A stretch of DNA of 64,000 nucleotides from Prolixibacteraceae bacterium JC049 (lineage in GTDB: Bacteria > Bacteroidota > Bacteroidia > Bacteroidales > Prolixibacteraceae). The stretch covers positions 186,001 to 250,000 of the forward strand of contig SACZ01000002.1 in NCBI GenBank assembly GCA_023369685.1, written 5' to 3'. This document shows positions 8,454 to 17,166 of the stretch, in pieces (the stretch's first letter is position 1; each line of letters starts with the position of its first letter). The notes under the pieces were generated by a model that was given only the letters and a program-made list of their open reading frames with translations, searched no databases and had not been told where the DNA came from. A program made the position numbers and the translations under genes.

Positions 8454-11400
8454 ATGAAGAAATTAATAGAACAATTTGTCAAATTTCCATTCTACGCCAA
8501 CTTAATCATTGTTGCTCTGATTATTGGGGGATTTTGGAGTGTGACACAAATGAAGAAGTCCTTCTTCCCGGAAATAACATCGAAATTTATAAATGTTTCT
8601 GTTTCATATCCCGGAGCTTCTCCTCAAGAGATGGAAGAAGGAGTAACTGCCCGTATCGAGGAAGCCATTCGAGGAATTGTTGGTATTCGAGAGATAACAT
8701 CTACCTCTTCGGAAAACTTTGCTCGTGTTTCCATTGAAACTACTGGTGAATACGATATAGACGAAACTTTAATTGAAGTAAAAAATGCCGTTGATGGTAT
8801 TTCGTCATTCCCTACAGCTGCCGAACGCCCTATTGTTGCCAAGCGCAGAACGCGTTCCATGGCACTATTTATGAGTGTTACAGGAGATGTTGATCTTCTA
8901 ACTCTAAAACAATATGCCCAGCAAGTAGAAGAAGATTTTCTTAGCTCTGGTATTGTAAGCCAGGTTTCTGTGGTTGGGTATCCGCCATTGGAAATTTCGG
9001 TTGAAGTAAATGAGGCCAACCTGTTGCGTTATGGAGTAACATTTAGTGAAATTGCCAATGCCATTGCCAGCAATAATCGCGATGTTTCCGGAGGTCAAAT
9101 CCGATCGATGGAAGAAGAGATGCTTATTCGCTTGCGTTCACGAAGTGCTGATCCAAACAAACTAGCCGATATCATTATAAAGGGAAATCCTGAAGGTGGA
9201 TACATTCGCATTCGCGATATCGGAGAAGTTAAAAAGAAGTTTGCCGACGTAAGTTCCAAAGCTCTTGTAAAAGGAAAGCCTTTGGTAACAATCATGATCA
9301 ACAAGCTGATTGAAGAAGACCTGAAAGATGTTAGTGATTACTGTGAGAATTACGCTAAAGAATTTAACACAAGAAATCTTGGAGTTAAGCTTAATGTCGA
9401 TTACTCATTCTATACCATGTTGAAAGCCCGACTAAAAATGCTTTACAACAATGGTTTGTTAGGATTTATTCTGGTAATTATTGCACTAACCATCTTCTTA
9501 AGTTTCCGACTTTCATTCTGGGTAGCATGGGGAATTCCATCTTCATTCCTGGGTATGTTCATTATTGCCAACATGCTAGGATTGACCATTAATATGATCT
9601 CTCTGTTTGGAATGATTCTGGTAATTGGTATTCTGGTAGATGATGGAATTGTAATTGGTGAAAATATTTACCAACATTTCGAAAGAGGTAAAACTGCCCG
9701 AAAAGCAGCCATTGACGGTACAATAGAAGTATTACCAGCTGTAGTAACTTCGGTAACTACTACTATCATTGCATTCTCTCCTATCTTGTTCTTAACAGGA
9801 CGAATGGAGATGTTACGCGAAATGGCATTCGTGGTTATTTTAAGTCTTGCCTTATCGCTTGTCGAGGCATTCTTCGTACTTCCGGCTCACCTTGGAAACC
9901 ACAATGTGATGCGTCGCAAGAATGTTGGAGATAACCGAAAAGGATTCCGTAAAATTCTTGACAATGGATTCCTTTATCTTCGCGAGAAAATATATGGTCC
10001 TGCTTTACGCTGGATTTTAGATTGGCGCTATTTAGCACTAGGATTTCCTTTAATGCTGGTTCTTATAACCGCCGGACTTGTAGGTGGAGGAATGATTAAG
10101 ACTACCTTCTTCCCTCGTGTTGAGTTCGATCAATTCCAGATTAACATTGCCTTTACCCCTGGTTCTGGAGAAGGCAAGACAGCTGCTTACATGGAGCGAT
10201 TTGAAAAAGCAGTTTGGGAAGTCAACGAAGAGATGCTTAAAGAGCGTCCCGACACAGTGGATTATATCGACAACTGTTTTGTGACTATCGGTAGCGCTTT
10301 CAATGGCCAAGAAACCGGAGCTCATGCTGGTAGTATCAATGTTTTCCCTCGCGATTTGGAAGGAACAGGTATTAGTAACTACCAAATTATTCAACGCGTA
10401 CGCAAGAAAATTGGCGACCAACCAGAAGCCGAGAAGTTCACTGTAGGTGGAACTAACCGCTGGGGAGCACCTGTTTCCATTAGTTTATTGGGAAAAAACA
10501 ACGAAGAGCTGGAAGCTGCACGCGATTTCTTGATTCAGGAATTGGAGAAAATGCCACAATTAAAAGATGTGGTAGACAACAATGCATTAGGGAAACAAGA
10601 AGTTCGACTTAAATTAAAGCCGAAAGCATACTTGCTAGGTCTAAACGAGTCGACTATTGCCAATCAAGTGCGTCAGGCATTCTACGGAGGGCAGGCTCAA
10701 CGTTTGCAAGAAGGTCGCGACGAACTACGTATTTGGGTGCGTTATCCTAAATATGGTCGTGAACGTTTAGGACAAATGGAGCGCATGAAGGTGAAAACAC
10801 CACAAGGTGAATACCCTTTGACAGAATTGGTAGAATACAATATTGAACGCGGACCGGTAAACATCAGAAGATACAACGGTAAGCGCGAAATTCGTGTGGA
10901 AGCGGAAACTGTCGATCCGGATGCTTCAGTTACAGATATCCTAGCAGAGGTAAATAGCAAAATCTTACCTCGACTAAAAGCTCAATTTCATGGTATTTCA
11001 TTAGAAAACCAGGGACAATCGAAAGAGAGCTCCAGAACAATGAATGATATCATGAGTTATTTTGCCATTGCTTTCATGATGATTATTTTGATTCTTATGA
11101 TTCACTTTAAATCATTCGAACAGCCATTCCTAATCCTTATCATGATCCCTCTTTCTATTTTGGGAGCACTTTGGGGGCATGGCTTACACGGCAAACCGGT
11201 TTCGTTATTAAGTCTGTGGGGAATCATTGCCCTTTCCGGGGTTATCATCAACGATGCAGTGGTGTTCTTATCCAGATACAACGACTTAATTGTGGAAGGA
11301 ATGAAAGTAAAAGCTGCAGTAATTGCTGCCGGAAAAAGTCGCTTGCGTCCAATCATCTTAACGACTCTAACCACCTCAATTGGTCTTTACCCATTGATCT

Positions 11401-11636
11401 TAGAGAAGAGTTTCCAGGCGCAATTCCTTATTCCAATGGCTATCTCATTGGTTTATGGTGTAGCATTCGGAACTATGTTTATCCTTGTTTTCTTCCCGGC
11501 ACTTATTGTCATCCTAAACGATATCAGAAAAATTGTTCGAGAAACATGGCACGGTCGTAAGTTCGAACGCGAAGATGTGGAAGTGGCAAAAATCCACAGT
11601 CTGACGACCATCCATGAAGAAGAGGAAGACGAATAG
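8454..11636 (+). CDS. RND-family efflux permease
   Basis: Inner-membrane proton-driven pump, 1060 residues, the normal length for HAE-type RND pumps. It has the two-fold repeat: a membrane segment near residue 20, a large porter loop (KSFFPEITSKFINVSVSYPGAS), a block of membrane helices (about 335-480) with ILVDDGIVIGENI, and a second half with ALSGVIINDAVVFLSRYND. The acidic residues in helix 4 (DDGIV) suit a proton relay. Closest in style to the AcrB/CusA-like group of uncharacterised Bacteroidota pumps; substrates (drugs, bile-like compounds or others) cannot be assigned. Confidence 0.93.
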   Translation: MKKLIEQFVKFPFYANLIIVALIIGGFWSVTQMKKSFFPEITSKFINVSVSYPGASPQEMEEGVTARIEEAIRGIVGIREITSTSSENFARVSIETTGEYDIDETLIEVKNAVDGISSFPTAAERPIVAKRRTRSMALFMSVTGDVDLLTLKQYAQQVEEDFLSSGIVSQVSVVGYPPLEISVEVNEANLLRYGVTFSEIANAIASNNRDVSGGQIRSMEEEMLIRLRSRSADPNKLADIIIKGNPEGGYIRIRDIGEVKKKFADVSSKALVKGKPLVTIMINKLIEEDLKDVSDYCENYAKEFNTRNLGVKLNVDYSFYTMLKARLKMLYNNGLLGFILVIIALTIFLSFRLSFWVAWGIPSSFLGMFIIANMLGLTINMISLFGMILVIGILVDDGIVIGENIYQHFERGKTARKAAIDGTIEVLPAVVTSVTTTIIAFSPILFLTGRMEMLREMAFVVILSLALSLVEAFFVLPAHLGNHNVMRRKNVGDNRKGFRKILDNGFLYLREKIYGPALRWILDWRYLALGFPLMLVLITAGLVGGGMIKTTFFPRVEFDQFQINIAFTPGSGEGKTAAYMERFEKAVWEVNEEMLKERPDTVDYIDNCFVTIGSAFNGQETGAHAGSINVFPRDLEGTGISNYQIIQRVRKKIGDQPEAEKFTVGGTNRWGAPVSISLLGKNNEELEAARDFLIQELEKMPQLKDVVDNNALGKQEVRLKLKPKAYLLGLNESTIANQVRQAFYGGQAQRLQEGRDELRIWVRYPKYGRERLGQMERMKVKTPQGEYPLTELVEYNIERGPVNIRRYNGKREIRVEAETVDPDASVTDILAEVNSKILPRLKAQFHGISLENQGQSKESSRTMNDIMSYFAIAFMMIILILMIHFKSFEQPFLILIMIPLSILGALWGHGLHGKPVSLLSLWGIIALSGVIINDAVVFLSRYNDLIVEGMKVKAAVIAAGKSRLRPIILTTLTTSIGLYPLILEKSFQAQFLIPMAISLVYGVAFGTMFILVFFPALIVILNDIRKIVRETWHGRKFEREDVEVAKIHSLTTIHEEEEDE

Positions 11637-11661
11637 CTCTAAAATTGAAAAAAGAACTGAA

Positions 11662-12951
11662 ATGAGATATATATTCTTAATAATAGCAATAGCATTTCTG
11701 AGTCCGGCATGGGCTCAGAAATCACTATCGTTGCAAGATGCTATTTCCATTGCATTGGAAAACAATTACGACATTCAGCTTTCAAAACAAAAAGTTAAGT
11801 CAGCCGAAATTCGTAACAACTGGGGAACAGTCGGAGCTTATCCATCGTTCTCTTTAATGTTTGCATCGAACAACGATATCAACGATGTCGATCCGGAAGA
11901 TTATACCCGCAACCAATTAATGGGCGATGCAAAAATACGCTGGACCATTTTCGATGGATTCTCCATTCGATCAAACAAACATCGCTTAAACGAACTGGAA
12001 AACCTTTCCAAAGGAAATTTAGCGGTATTAATCGAAAACACTGTACAGTCGGTAATATTGGCTTACAACAATGTATTGCTTCAATCGGAAAAACTGAATG
12101 TATTAAAGCAATCAATGGAGCTTTCTGAAGATCGATTTAAAAGAGCAGAAACACAAAAAGAGTTGGGAGCTGCAGTAACCTACGAAGTTCTTCAGGCTAA
12201 AAATGCTTATTTAGCAGACAAAGCATCATTTCTTTTGCAAGAAGTAACCTATAAGAATGCGAAAAGAAATTTGAAGTTCCTTTTGGGCAATAGCACAAAA
12301 GAAATTGTTGAAGTAAACGGAAAGTTAGATGTAGTAGCTTCAACGTATCAGTTGAAAAACTTACTAGAGAAAATGCATATGGACAACTCAAATCTGAAAA
12401 ATCAGTATTTGAATATTGCATTGCTTCAGCGCGATGTAGCCATTGCCAAATCAGATTATTATCCAACACTATCATTGTCGGCCGGAGCTTCCAATAATCA
12501 CATGAAGTTCAATTACGACAAAAAGGCGGATGTTACCAACGATTCATGGCAATACTACGGTAACCTAACATTAAGCTACACACTTTTTAATGGAGGTAAC
12601 CGTAAACGTGCAGTTCAATTAGCAAAACTAGAAGAAGAGTCGGGGAATATTACCTTAGACCAAGTGAAACACTCTTTAGACAACCAACTTTTGAATTTGT
12701 ACGATTTCCACTCTGCACGAAAAGCATTGCTAGAAGTAGCCACTGAAAACTTAGCAGCAGCTGAGTTAAACCTTCAAATTTCGTCTGAGAAACTGAAGAG
12801 TGGTGCTATCAACTCTTTCAACTATCGTGATGTGCAGTTAATCTATGTAAATGCAGCACAACGAAAGCTGGAAGCAGTTTACAATCTGATTGATTCGCAA
12901 ACATCGTTATTAAGAATCACAGGAGGAATTATTCAAGAATATCAGAAATAA
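11662..12951 (+). CDS. TolC-like outer-membrane efflux channel
   Basis: Outer-membrane channel of the efflux system, 429 residues from the ATG at 11662 (signal peptide MRYIFLIIAIAFLSPAWAQ). A longer frame from 11614 overlaps the pump gene and puts charged residues before the signal peptide, so I reject it. The OEP signature is clear: SLQDAISIALENNYDIQLSKQ at the N-terminus and a structurally repeated second half with long alpha-helical heptads. It ends the operon, and a terminator follows at 12972. Confidence 0.92.
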   Translation: MRYIFLIIAIAFLSPAWAQKSLSLQDAISIALENNYDIQLSKQKVKSAEIRNNWGTVGAYPSFSLMFASNNDINDVDPEDYTRNQLMGDAKIRWTIFDGFSIRSNKHRLNELENLSKGNLAVLIENTVQSVILAYNNVLLQSEKLNVLKQSMELSEDRFKRAETQKELGAAVTYEVLQAKNAYLADKASFLLQEVTYKNAKRNLKFLLGNSTKEIVEVNGKLDVVASTYQLKNLLEKMHMDNSNLKNQYLNIALLQRDVAIAKSDYYPTLSLSAGASNNHMKFNYDKKADVTNDSWQYYGNLTLSYTLFNGGNRKRAVQLAKLEEESGNITLDQVKHSLDNQLLNLYDFHSARKALLEVATENLAAAELNLQISSEKLKSGAINSFNYRDVQLIYVNAAQRKLEAVYNLIDSQTSLLRITGGIIQEYQK

Positions 12952-12971
12952 TTTCACTAAAATTCATACCA

Positions 12972-13006
12972 CAAGGATGATTCTTCATTGAGTCATCCTT
13001 TTTTTG
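12972..13006 (+). terminator. Intrinsic terminator of the efflux operon
   Basis: AAGGATGA and TCATCCTT arms are followed by a run of seven T. It lies 20 bases after the TolC-like stop. Confidence 0.8.
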
Positions 13007-13082
13007 TCTCATGCAGTAATATTTGGTTATTTTTAACTTTCAGAAAATAATTCCAATTTAAGATTGATATAAAAGTGTTGCT

Positions 13083-14330
13083 ATGAAGGTATTCAAATTT
13101 GGAGGAGCATCGGTAAAAGATGCAGATGGAGTTCGCAATTTGGCCTGCATCTTAAATCGTTTTTCAGATGATATCGTAGTGGTTGTATCTGCCATGGGCA
13201 AAACAACCAATGCCATGGAAGTAATTGTAAAAAATTATTTCGAACAAGACGATACCGTTTGGAGTAAATTCGAAGAGGTAAAAGGAAATCACCTAGCTAT
13301 TTGCAATGCACTATTTGAGAACAACACGACTCCCTCTAGTGTTCTCTCGCTTTTCGAACAGTTAGAAGCAAAACTTAAAACCGAACCTTCGGTGAATTTC
13401 GACTACGAATACGATCAGATAGTTTGCTTTGGCGAACTGCTTTCTACCACCATTATTAGTGAATACCTAAACACATTTCACACTGCAACACAGTGGATTG
13501 ACATCCGAAAATGCCTAAAAACTGATGGTATCCATCGTGATGCTAATATCAACTGGCAGCTTTCACAACAATTTATCTATGAAACTTTCAACTTTAAGAA
13601 TCAAAAACGATTCATCACTCAAGGTTTTCTGGGAGCTACAACAGCCAATATAACCACTACTCTGGGGCGCGAAGGTTCCGACTTCACTGCAGCAATTATT
13701 GCTAACATTCTAGATGCAGAAGCTGCAGTAATATGGAAAGATGTTCCTGGCATACTAAATGCCGATCCACAATATTTCGAAGCAACTAAAAAACTCGACG
13801 AGATCTCATATAAAGAGGCCATCGAGATGACTTTCTCTGGAGCTAAGGTAATTCACCCTAAAACACTAAAACCGCTCGAAAACAAAAACATTCCACTTCA
13901 TGTGAAATCGTTTATCGAACCAGAGAAAGAGGGAACAATCATTAAAGAATTAGAAGGTGTACAAAAATTGATGCCTATCTTTATTCTCAAGCAGGACCAG
14001 GTATTACTCACGGCTTCTCCAAAAGATTTGTCATTTATGCAGGAAGAAGCCATCTCGCAGCTTTTTTCCATTCTTGCTCAATTTAGAGTGAAAGTGAATT
14101 TGGTACAACACTCCGCTATTAGCTTCTCTATTGCCATTGACAAACCAGAACGTAACTTCGAAGCATTAGTGGAAGCTCTTGCCAATGAGTTTGAGGTAAA
14201 ATACAACGAACAGTTGGATCTTATCACCATTCGTTATTACGACGAAGAATCTATTGACCAAATTACTAAAGACAGAAGTGTTTTTGTTGAGCAGAAAACT
14301 CGAAACACAGGTCGTTTTCTTTTAAAATAG
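13083..14330 (+). CDS. Aspartate kinase
   Basis: Phosphorylates L-aspartate, the committed step to lysine, threonine and methionine. The 415-residue chain opens with KFGGASVKD (the nucleotide-binding KFGG motif). It carries GREGSDFTAAIIA and the substrate segment FSGAKVIHPKT, and ends in an ACT-like regulatory region (about 300-415; FRVKVNLVQHSAISFSIAID). It is monofunctional with no homoserine dehydrogenase domain. Which end product inhibits it cannot be told. folB follows after 36 bases. Confidence 0.92.
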   Translation: MKVFKFGGASVKDADGVRNLACILNRFSDDIVVVVSAMGKTTNAMEVIVKNYFEQDDTVWSKFEEVKGNHLAICNALFENNTTPSSVLSLFEQLEAKLKTEPSVNFDYEYDQIVCFGELLSTTIISEYLNTFHTATQWIDIRKCLKTDGIHRDANINWQLSQQFIYETFNFKNQKRFITQGFLGATTANITTTLGREGSDFTAAIIANILDAEAAVIWKDVPGILNADPQYFEATKKLDEISYKEAIEMTFSGAKVIHPKTLKPLENKNIPLHVKSFIEPEKEGTIIKELEGVQKLMPIFILKQDQVLLTASPKDLSFMQEEAISQLFSILAQFRVKVNLVQHSAISFSIAIDKPERNFEALVEALANEFEVKYNEQLDLITIRYYDEESIDQITKDRSVFVEQKTRNTGRFLLK

Positions 14331-14366
14331 CTATAACTTCGCGCAGTAATTTTAAATCGACTCAAA

Positions 14367-14720
14367 ATGGGATTGATCGAAATAGAAGGAATGAAGTTTT
14401 ATGCCTACCACGGCCACTTTGAAGCCGAACAAGTAGTAGGAAACCATTTTATTGTGAACTTATCGCTTGAGACCGCTTGCGATGCAGCCGCTGCTTCCGA
14501 CAATTTGGACGATGCACTGGATTACCAAAAACTGTACCGAATTGTGAAAAAGGAGATGGCTATTAAATCGCATCTATTGGAACATGTTTGCGGAAGAGTT
14601 TTAGATCATATTTATGCCGACTTTGGAGATACAGTTCGAAATGTAAAGATTAAGATTTCGAAATTAAACCCACCAATGGGCGGACAAATGGATCAGGTGA
14701 GTGTAACATTAATGCGATAA
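14367..14720 (+). CDS. folB: Dihydroneopterin aldolase
   Basis: Cleaves 7,8-dihydroneopterin to 6-hydroxymethyl-dihydropterin and glycolaldehyde in folate synthesis. The 117-residue length is typical. Motifs are the N-terminal FYAYHGHFEAE, the LDYQKLY segment, LLEHVCGRVLDHI with the conserved Glu, and KISKLNPPMGGQMDQVSV with the catalytic lysine region. A candidate promoter resembling TAnnTTTG (TAACTTCG, one mismatch) lies at 14333. The CWC gene follows after 6 bases. Confidence 0.94.
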   Translation: MGLIEIEGMKFYAYHGHFEAEQVVGNHFIVNLSLETACDAAAASDNLDDALDYQKLYRIVKKEMAIKSHLLEHVCGRVLDHIYADFGDTVRNVKIKISKLNPPMGGQMDQVSVTLMR

Positions 14721-14726
14721 ACCAAC

Positions 14727-14918
14727 ATGGTAGATTATACATCGAAGAAGTGCCCTAAGTGTGGTGCAGAATTTAAATGCTTTAATAAAGGTGGTCGCTC
14801 TTGTTGGTGCGAGAATTATTTCATCACACCAGAAACAACTAAGTACCTAAAAGCCACCTACGATAACTGTTTATGCGAAGAGTGTCTCAGTAATTTTTCT
14901 GAAAAAAAGCGAAAATAG
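14727..14918 (+). CDS. Small cysteine-rich CWC-type protein
   Basis: A 63-residue protein with eight cysteines. The order is a CPKCG knuckle, a lone Cys in FKCFN, a CWC element in RSCWCENYF and a closing CLCEEC. This is the cysteine-rich CWC family found in many Gram-negative bacteria, probably a metal-binding fold; function unknown. It sits 6 bases behind folB and is likely co-transcribed. Confidence 0.8.
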   Translation: MVDYTSKKCPKCGAEFKCFNKGGRSCWCENYFITPETTKYLKATYDNCLCEECLSNFSEKKRK

Positions 14919-14943
14919 TTGTTGCACAAACACACTTTTATAC

Positions 14944-14951
14944 TATATTTG
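14944..14951 (+). promoter_or_regulatory. Promoter of tRNA-Cys (-7 box)
   Basis: TATATTTG matches TAnnTTTG, with a TTG at 14922 placed 19 bases upstream as a -33 element. It stands 36 bases before the tRNA. Confidence 0.6.
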
Positions 14952-14987
14952 CAACCCGAAAACGATAGTTAACTATCGCACTCAAAT

Positions 14988-15058
14988 GGTCTCTTGGCCG
15001 AGTGGCTAGGCAGTGGTCTGCAAAACCACGTACGGCGGTTCGAATCCGCCAGAGACCT
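14988..15058 (+). tRNA. tRNA-Cys (GCA)
   Basis: A complete cloverleaf: acceptor GGTCTCT pairs with AGAGACC at 15051-15057, the anticodon loop CTGCAAA gives anticodon GCA, the T arm is GGCGGTTCGAATCCGCC, and discriminator T at 15058 is usual for Cys. CCA is not encoded. A terminator follows at once. Confidence 0.95.
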
Positions 15059-15061
15059 CAG

Positions 15062-15095
15062 AAACCTTCAGCAGAAATGTTGAAGGTTTTTTTGT
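15062..15095 (+). terminator. Terminator of tRNA-Cys
   Basis: AAACCTTCA / TGAAGGTTT arms followed by a T-rich tract, 4 bases after the tRNA. Confidence 0.8.
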
Positions 15096-15105
15096 TTTTA
15101 CACCT

Positions 15106-15822
15106 CTACCTAATTTTATAATTTAAACTTATTCCGAAATTTAAACCTTGCTTAGGGAAGTCATATTTGCGCTCATTGAATTCATACAGCCAACTGTACC
15201 CCAACTTCAGCCCCAATCGCAACTTTCTTTTTCCGAAGCGAACAAATACCTGTGGTTCCACTAATGCATATTGATCATCGAAACTTTCTATGAGTGATGA
15301 ACTAGGATCTAAACTCATCATGGCACTATTGTCAAGGTACTCTGCATCAGCATTCATTAATCCTAACTTCAATCCTACTCCGTACTCTATTTTACGATTA
15401 GCGCCTAATTTACGACCTAAATTTACCTGAGTAAACATTAGACTATAATCTACCTCTACCTTATCTGGAATCGAATTTCTCGAATACTCTCCTTTTCCCA
15501 AACCATAACCTGCTTGTAATTCCAATATCCAATCGTTTTTAAGCCTGAAATAAGGCCCCAAAGCCACATGAGCATAACTGATATCATCCGCTCCTGTACT
15601 CCCATAAATTTGAGCCGATAAAGAATTACTAACTCCATACGAAACCGAACCTCCAGCAGCAACCGTTGTCAGCGAAGCGCCTCCTTCCACCTGCAACTCT
15701 CCCTTTTCTGCAATCAATGGAATAGAACTATTTTGTGCATGATAAACTGCACAACTGGACAACAAAAGCAACGAAAGACATATTAATGGCAATAATCTGC
15801 CAAATGAAAACTTATTACTCAT
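15106..15822 (-). CDS. Putative outer-membrane beta-barrel lipoprotein
   Basis: A 238-residue protein with a lipoprotein signal (LLLLSSC, lipidated Cys about residue 24). The rest alternates aromatic and small residues ending in beta-strand-like stretches (LRLGLKLGYSWLYEF, LNFGISLNYKIR), as in small OmpW/OmpA-like barrels. It stands alone between tRNA-Cys and the tRNA/nuclease cluster, with no partner gene. I do not recognise the family; the barrel call rests on composition. Confidence 0.6.
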   Translation of the reverse strand: MSNKFSFGRLLPLICLSLLLLSSCAVYHAQNSSIPLIAEKGELQVEGGASLTTVAAGGSVSYGVSNSLSAQIYGSTGADDISYAHVALGPYFRLKNDWILELQAGYGLGKGEYSRNSIPDKVEVDYSLMFTQVNLGRKLGANRKIEYGVGLKLGLMNADAEYLDNSAMMSLDPSSSLIESFDDQYALVEPQVFVRFGKRKLRLGLKLGYSWLYEFNERKYDFPKQGLNFGISLNYKIR

Positions 15823-15969
15823 AGCGTGTGTATTACTATTTTTTAATATGATAAAATTAAAAGAAAATAGTTGCGCTATACATAAGATTTACTTTCCAAG
15901 CATTATCTATATAAATCCAAACAATTAAATTGCATAAGAATTCTAGCTCCAATTTCTTACAGTTATATA

Positions 15970-16006
15970 AAAAACAAAAGCACCTTCATTGCTGAAAGTG
16001 CTTTGT
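15970..16006 (-). terminator. Terminator behind displaced tRNA half A
   Basis: AGCACTTTC and GAAGGTGCT arms followed on the minus strand by TTTTGTTTTTT. It is the same hairpin as the one that ends the intact tRNA. Confidence 0.65.
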
Positions 16007-16012
16007 TTACAA

Positions 16013-16049
<37 letters not shown>

Positions 16050-16067
16050 TTCCGAAAGCTTTCGGAA
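16050..16067. repeat. 18-bp perfect palindrome, copy A
   Basis: TTCCGAAAGCTTTCGGAA is its own reverse complement. It replaces the five bases ATTAT (plus strand) that the intact tRNA has at this point, removing two anticodon bases and the start of the 3' stem. Confidence 0.95.
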
Positions 16068-16070
16068 GAG

Positions 16071-16367
16071 TCAGGTACTTGTTTCACTCAATATCTTATT
16101 TTTCAATTCGGGATACTTCTTCAGATTCTGGATATATACCTTGCTCTTCATAGACTTTATCTTACGTTCAAGTCTCACCGCATGTGCAAAATTATTGGCT
16201 TCAAGAACTAAAAACACCTCCCAGTCATTTGCCTTAGCGGTATAACGGTGCGTACCATAACTGTGAATATTATGCTTTTCAAGTCGCTTAGCAACATCAT
16301 CTTGAGTTGCTCCAACATAAAATCCATCTAACGATTTACTGTAGAGTATATAGCATGAGGCAGTCAT
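16071..16367 (-). CDS. GIY-YIG nuclease, distal tandem copy (A)
   Basis: A 98-residue single-domain GIY-YIG (UvrC/URI-like) endonuclease. Motifs are CYILYS with Y6, FYVG with Y17-G19, R28 in KRLEKHN, and the metal-binding E67 in RLERKIK, so the catalytic set looks complete. Start is the ATG at 16367; a longer frame from 16406 begins inside a terminator hairpin. Its last codons and TGA stop are made of tRNA-derived sequence. It differs from copy B at six residues. Such small nucleases can be stand-alone homing-type enzymes; the tRNA context suggests that role here (inference). Confidence 0.85.
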   Translation of the reverse strand: MTASCYILYSKSLDGFYVGATQDDVAKRLEKHNIHSYGTHRYTAKANDWEVFLVLEANNFAHAVRLERKIKSMKSKVYIQNLKKYPELKNKILSETST

Positions 16368-16386
16368 ACATGCTAAGTTACGTAGA

Positions 16387-16423
16387 AAAAACAAAAGCAC
16401 CTTCATTACTGAAAGTGCTTTGT
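16387..16423 (-). terminator. Terminator hairpin behind displaced tRNA half B
   Basis: Same hairpin as after the intact tRNA, with a T-run on the minus strand. It lies between displaced half B and nuclease copy A, so copy A may need its own promoter or read-through. Confidence 0.6.
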
Positions 16424-16432
16424 CTACAAGGG

Positions 16433-16466
16433 TGGGCCCACCTGGGCTTGAACCAGGCCCCCCCTG
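16433..16466 (-). repeat. Displaced tRNA 3' half, copy B (mutated)
   Basis: As copy A but with two substitutions at 16458-16459 (GA to CC on the plus strand, in the variable-loop region), as expected if this half is no longer under selection. The 417-bp offset from copy A is exact. Confidence 0.9.
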
Positions 16467-16484
16467 TTCCGAAAGCTTTCGGAA
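16467..16484. repeat. 18-bp perfect palindrome, copy B
   Basis: Identical to copy A, 417 bp further on. Confidence 0.95.
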
Positions 16485-16487
16485 GAG

Positions 16488-16784
16488 TCAGGTGCTTGTT
16501 TCATTTAATATCTTATTCCTCAATTCGGGATACTTCTTCAGATTCTGGATATACACCTTACTCTTCATAGACTTTATCTTACATTCAAGTCTCACCGCAT
16601 GTGCAAAATTATTGACTTCAAAAACTAAAAATACCTCCCAGTCATTTGCCTTCGCGGTATAACGGTGCTTACCATAACTGTGAATATTATGCTTTTCAAG
16701 TCGCTTAGCAACATCATCTTGAGTTGCTCCAACATAAAATCCATCTAACGATTTACTGTAGAGTATGTAGCATGAGGCAGTCAT
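16488..16784 (-). CDS. GIY-YIG nuclease, proximal tandem copy (B)
   Basis: The 98-residue paralogue of copy A, exactly 417 bp apart. Differences from A are T39K, L55F, A57V, R68C, and K-to-R and S-to-N near the end. Y6, Y17, R28 and E67 are kept. R68C lies next to the catalytic Glu and might weaken the enzyme. Start is the ATG at 16784, preceded by a terminator hairpin that belongs to the upstream tRNA half. The stop codon lies in the 12-nt piece AGCACCTGACTC taken from the tRNA anticodon arm. Confidence 0.85.
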   Translation of the reverse strand: MTASCYILYSKSLDGFYVGATQDDVAKRLEKHNIHSYGKHRYTAKANDWEVFLVFEVNNFAHAVRLECKIKSMKSKVYIQNLKKYPELRNKILNETST

Positions 16785-16803
16785 ACATGCTAAGTTACGT
16801 AGA

Positions 16804-16840
16804 AAAAACAAAAGCACCTTCATTACTGAAAGTGCTTTGT
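16804..16840 (-). terminator. Terminator hairpin behind displaced tRNA half C
   Basis: Hairpin with GAAGGTGCTTTT arm and T-run on the minus strand, identical to the one behind half B. Confidence 0.6.
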
Positions 16841-16846
16841 CTACAA

Positions 16847-16883
<37 letters not shown>

Positions 16884-16901
16884 TTCCGAAAGCTTTCGGA
16901 A
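16884..16901. repeat. 18-bp perfect palindrome, copy C
   Basis: Third identical TTCCGAAAGCTTTCGGAA, 417 bp from copy B. Confidence 0.95.
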
Positions 16902-16904
16902 GAG

Positions 16905-16937
16905 TCAGGTGCTTGTTTCATTTAATATCTTATTCCT
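16905..16937 (-). pseudogene. Remnant of a third GIY-YIG nuclease (last 10 codons)
   Basis: The minus strand reads RNKILNETST and a stop, the exact C-terminus of copy B, but the rest of the gene is missing. This unit next to the intact tRNA has therefore lost its nuclease by deletion, leaving only the tail, the palindrome and the displaced tRNA half. Confidence 0.8.
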
Positions 16938-16949
16938 CTGTTCTGAATA

Positions 16950-17091
<142 letters not shown>

Positions 17092-17166
17092 GATAAAAAA
17101 CGTTTGTTTTTCGGATTGCAATTCTACACAAATGTTGGTAAAATCACAAATATTTTGGCATAAATT

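Noticed and set aside
11614-11661. Longer start of the TolC-like gene overlapping the pump gene
   Set aside because: It puts a charged stretch before a clear signal peptide; the ATG at 11662 gives the normal start.
13007-13082. Lysine riboswitch before aspartate kinase
   Set aside because: The interval is too short and has no suitable stems; only a terminator of the previous operon is visible.
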